NCBI GenBank assembly: GCA_003132865.1
Contig: PKYZ01000885.1
Location: 2,915 to 10,949, forward strand
Length of the DNA: 8,035 bases
DNA from: Bryobacterales bacterium
GTDB taxonomy: Bacteria; Acidobacteriota; Terriglobia; Bryobacterales; Bryobacteraceae
Direction: 5' to 3'
Each line of letters begins with the position of its first letter. Position 1 is the first letter of the stretch. The notes beneath the pieces were generated by a model. It did not search any database. It saw nothing but the letters and a program-made list of their open reading frames with translations, and was not told the origin of the DNA. Positions 6,553-8,035 of the stretch are shown in pieces. Made by a program: the position numbers and the translations under genes.

Positions 6553-6566
6553 CGAAAATCTTCGTA
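6551..6566. promoter_or_regulatory. BlaI-type operator 2 (AACGAA-N4-TTCGTA)
   Basis: A second copy of the dyad with one arm mismatch and spacer aatc. Its centre is 21 bp (two helical turns) from that of operator 1, and it overlaps the edge of the -35 box. Same-face spacing suggests two repressor dimers can bind side by side. Confidence 0.65.
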
Positions 6567-6795
6567 GTTAGTGGGCGGGGGCGGGTGTAACCAGTCGGTT
6601 TTGAGGAGTCGGAAGTCCGAAGACAGAAGGGGAGTTGCCGCGCGACAGCGGGCGAGTTGCATGGCCTGTATCTGGTTGATAGTTAACATAGTTACATTTT
6701 CTGCCGGTCGCGGTAAGGATAACGGTAGCCCGCTACTAATGCAGGTGTTCGGTCATGGGCAAACTAAGTGACATTGGGCGCTTTCGCCTACCAAC
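6567..6795. other. Divergent intergenic region with no gene
   Basis: Together with the flanking promoters this makes a 320-base gap between blaI and the flavin oxidoreductase gene. I see no convincing coding frame. It is locally AT-richer around 6670-6700, where TAGTTA occurs twice nine bases apart (6680-6685 and 6689-6694). It also has two short palindromes (TCGGA-AG-TCCGA near 6609-6620 and GTAGC-CC-GCTAC at 6725-6736). None can be given a role. Confidence 0.4.
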
Positions 6796-6826
6796 CTGAC
6801 AGTTCCATCAAAGGGCACACTATCAT
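6796..6826 (+). promoter_or_regulatory. Predicted promoter of the flavin oxidoreductase gene
   Basis: CTGACA (6796-6801) and TATCAT (6821-6826) each match the -35 and -10 consensus at 5 of 6 bases, with a long 19-base spacer. The -10 ends seven bases before the ATG at 6834, so transcription would start at or next to the start codon. No Shine-Dalgarno lies in a usable position. Confidence 0.5.
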
Positions 6827-6833
6827 GTAAGAT

Positions 6834-7898
6834 ATGCCCGATCTCTTCTCTCCCTTGACCATCCGCGGCGTGACTTTCCGCAACCGCATCGCAGTATCGC
6901 CCATGTGCGAGTATTCGAGCGAGGATGGCTTCGCCAATGATTGGCACCTGGTGCATCTTGGCAGCCGCGCGGTAGGCGGCGCGGGTCTGGTGATCACGGA
7001 AGCCGCGGCCGTCGAGCCGCGCGGGCGCATCTCGCCCGCCGATCTCGGGATCTACCGGGACGCGCACATCGAAATGCTGGCGCGCATCACGCGATTCATT
7101 CGGGACCAAGGCGCCGTGCCGGGCATCCAGCTAGCGCACGCCGGCCGCAAAGCCAGCACGCGCGTCCCGTGGGAAGGCGGCGCTGTGGTTCCGGAATCCG
7201 AGGGCGGCTGGCAGACCGTCGCGCCCAGTCCCATCCCCTTCCGGCCGGGAGAGCCGGCGCCGGCGGAGCTGACCAAGTCCGAAATCGCCGCGATCGTCGA
7301 GGCATTCGCGGCGGCCGCGCGGCGGGCCCTCGCCGCCGGATTCCAGGTGGTCGAGATCCACGCCGCGCACGGCTACCTGATCGACGAGTTTCTCTCGCCG
7401 CTATCGAACCACCGCACCGGCGAGTATGGCGGCGCATTCGACGGCCGCATACGGTTCGCCCTGGAAGTGGCCACTGCGGTCCGCACCGCGTGGCCGGATT
7501 CCCTGCCCCTCTTCATGCGCATCTCGGCTATCGATTGGGTGGAGGGCGGCTGGCAGATCGAAGATTCCGTGGAGTTGGCGCGGCGCCTTCGGCCGCTCGG
7601 CGTCGACTTGATCGATTGCTCGTCCGGCGGAGTCGTGCCGCATGCCAAGATCCAAATCGGGCCGGCCTACCAGACGCCCTTCGCCGACCGCATCCGGCGC
7701 GAGTCCGGCATCCTCACGGGAGCGGTGGGGATGATCACCGAGCCGCATCAGGCCGACGCAATCGTTCGCGCCGGGCAGGCGGACATCGTGCTGCTGGCGC
7801 GCGAGTTTCTGCGCGACCCATACTGGCCGCTGCACGCCGCGAAGGCGCTGGGCGCACCCGCCGCCATCCCCAAACAATATGGGCGCGCCTTCCCCTGA
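6834..7898 (+). CDS. Old Yellow Enzyme family NADH:flavin oxidoreductase (YqjM/NamA class)
   Basis: A 354-residue cytoplasmic FMN-dependent ene-reductase (TIM barrel) that uses NAD(P)H to reduce activated C=C bonds such as those of enones; the physiological substrate is unknown. Diagnostic residues of the YqjM (thermophilic-like) class are P23-M-C25-E-Y27-S, W37-H-L-V-H, the H102-A-G-R-K-A-S loop, the substrate-binding pair H176-A-A-H179 followed by G-Y181, R229 in F-M-R-I-S, and FMN-phosphate contacts in G296-A-V-G-M and L321-A-R-E-F. The length is close to normal for the class. The ATG at 6834 begins exactly at the family N-terminus (M-P-D-L-F-S-P-L). It is probably monocistronic, with its own promoter and a terminator overlapping its stop. 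The coding strand is noticeably richer in C-ending codons than the + strand genes at the left of the window. Confidence 0.93.
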   Translation: MPDLFSPLTIRGVTFRNRIAVSPMCEYSSEDGFANDWHLVHLGSRAVGGAGLVITEAAAVEPRGRISPADLGIYRDAHIEMLARITRFIRDQGAVPGIQLAHAGRKASTRVPWEGGAVVPESEGGWQTVAPSPIPFRPGEPAPAELTKSEIAAIVEAFAAAARRALAAGFQVVEIHAAHGYLIDEFLSPLSNHRTGEYGGAFDGRIRFALEVATAVRTAWPDSLPLFMRISAIDWVEGGWQIEDSVELARRLRPLGVDLIDCSSGGVVPHAKIQIGPAYQTPFADRIRRESGILTGAVGMITEPHQADAIVRAGQADIVLLAREFLRDPYWPLHAAKALGAPAAIPKQYGRAFP

Positions 7899-7916
7899 AG
7901 TCCGCGCCTATTTTTT
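7882..7916 (+). terminator. Rho-independent terminator of the flavin oxidoreductase gene
   Basis: The outer stem GGCGCG (7882-7887) pairs with CGCGCC (7903-7908), and the inner stem CTTC (7889-7892) pairs with GAAG (7897-7900) around a four-base loop. A run of six T (7911-7916) follows after ta. The stem includes the gene's last codons and its TGA. Confidence 0.75.
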
Positions 7917-7936
7917 CCGTAACCGGGCATTAATCG

Positions 7937-7976
7937 TGGGGCAGGACTCCAGTCCTGCGGCCGACGTCCATGTCGG
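7937..7976 (+). repeat. REP-like double palindrome (copy 2)
   Basis: The GTGGGGCAG header (7937-7945) runs into a 7-bp hairpin (7941-7947 with 7952-7958, loop tcca) and then a weaker one (7961-7966 with 7971-7976, one G-T pair, loop tcca). The layout and loops match copy 1 read on the minus strand, while the stem bases differ but still pair. Confidence 0.65.
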
Positions 7977-8002
7977 ACCGTCCGTGCGCGGATATGGCTG
8001 AT

Positions 8003-8035
8003 CCCTTTGGGCAAAGGGCGGGTCCTGGAGGACCC
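8003..8035 (-). repeat. REP-like palindrome (copy 3), cut by the window end
   Basis: A CCCTTT/AAAGGG hairpin (8003-8008 with 8013-8018) is followed by a perfect 6-bp hairpin (8020-8025 with 8030-8035, loop tgga). Bases 8013-8035 match 4645-4667 at 22 of 23 positions and in the same orientation as copy 1, which is opposite to copy 2. The window stops where the second hairpin of the element would be expected. Confidence 0.6.

Noticed and set aside
6680..6736. Direct repeat TAGTTA and short palindromes as an integron or attachment site
   Set aside because: No integrase, no attC-type core sites and no flanking duplication; the repeats are short enough to arise by chance.
6571..6771. A 66-codon plus-strand frame in the intergenic region
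   Set aside because: It has no ribosome site or recognisable sequence, and it starts against the blaI operator region.

Overview
The window is high-GC bacterial DNA. The gene families and the intergenic palindromes look like a soil acidobacterium (Solibacter/Bryobacterales type). That placement rests on recalled family resemblance and compositional style; there is no rRNA or other taxonomic marker here. Seven protein-coding genes fill almost the whole window, with no tRNA, rRNA, CRISPR or insertion sequence.

Bases 1-3586 (+ strand) hold a tight three-gene run with 19-base gaps: a large GT-C type membrane glycosyltransferase whose 5' end may lie outside the window, a DUF899 thioredoxin-fold protein, and an MBL-fold hydrolase with a C-terminal membrane segment. 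This run meets an opposing operon tail to tail, with a single base between the two stop codons.

Bases 3588-6566 (- strand) are the most interesting part. They hold a BlaI/MecI-type repressor, an M56 (BlaR1-like) membrane metallopeptidase translationally coupled to it by a GTGA overlap, and a secreted protein made mostly of eight 29-residue repeats. The M56 protein lacks a penicillin-binding sensor. It ends instead in the same 29-residue repeat (signature I-H-G-V), on the predicted outer face of the membrane. The blaI promoter has two TACGAA-N4-TTCGTA dyads centred 21 bp apart. One lies inside the -35/-10 spacer and the other covers the -35. The picture is an autoregulated repressor/antirepressor pair in which sensor and secreted partner share a repeat module of unknown function.

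Bases 6514-6833 are a 320-base divergent intergenic region carrying the blaI operators/promoter and a promoter for the next gene. Both promoters would start transcription at or a few bases before the start codon, suggesting leaderless mRNAs. Bases 6834-7898 (+) encode an Old Yellow Enzyme of the YqjM/NamA class, followed by a good intrinsic terminator.

Short double hairpins with TCCA/TGGA loops occur between the M56 and repeat-protein genes and again at the right edge. They look like a dispersed palindromic repeat family, and the last copy is cut by the window end.
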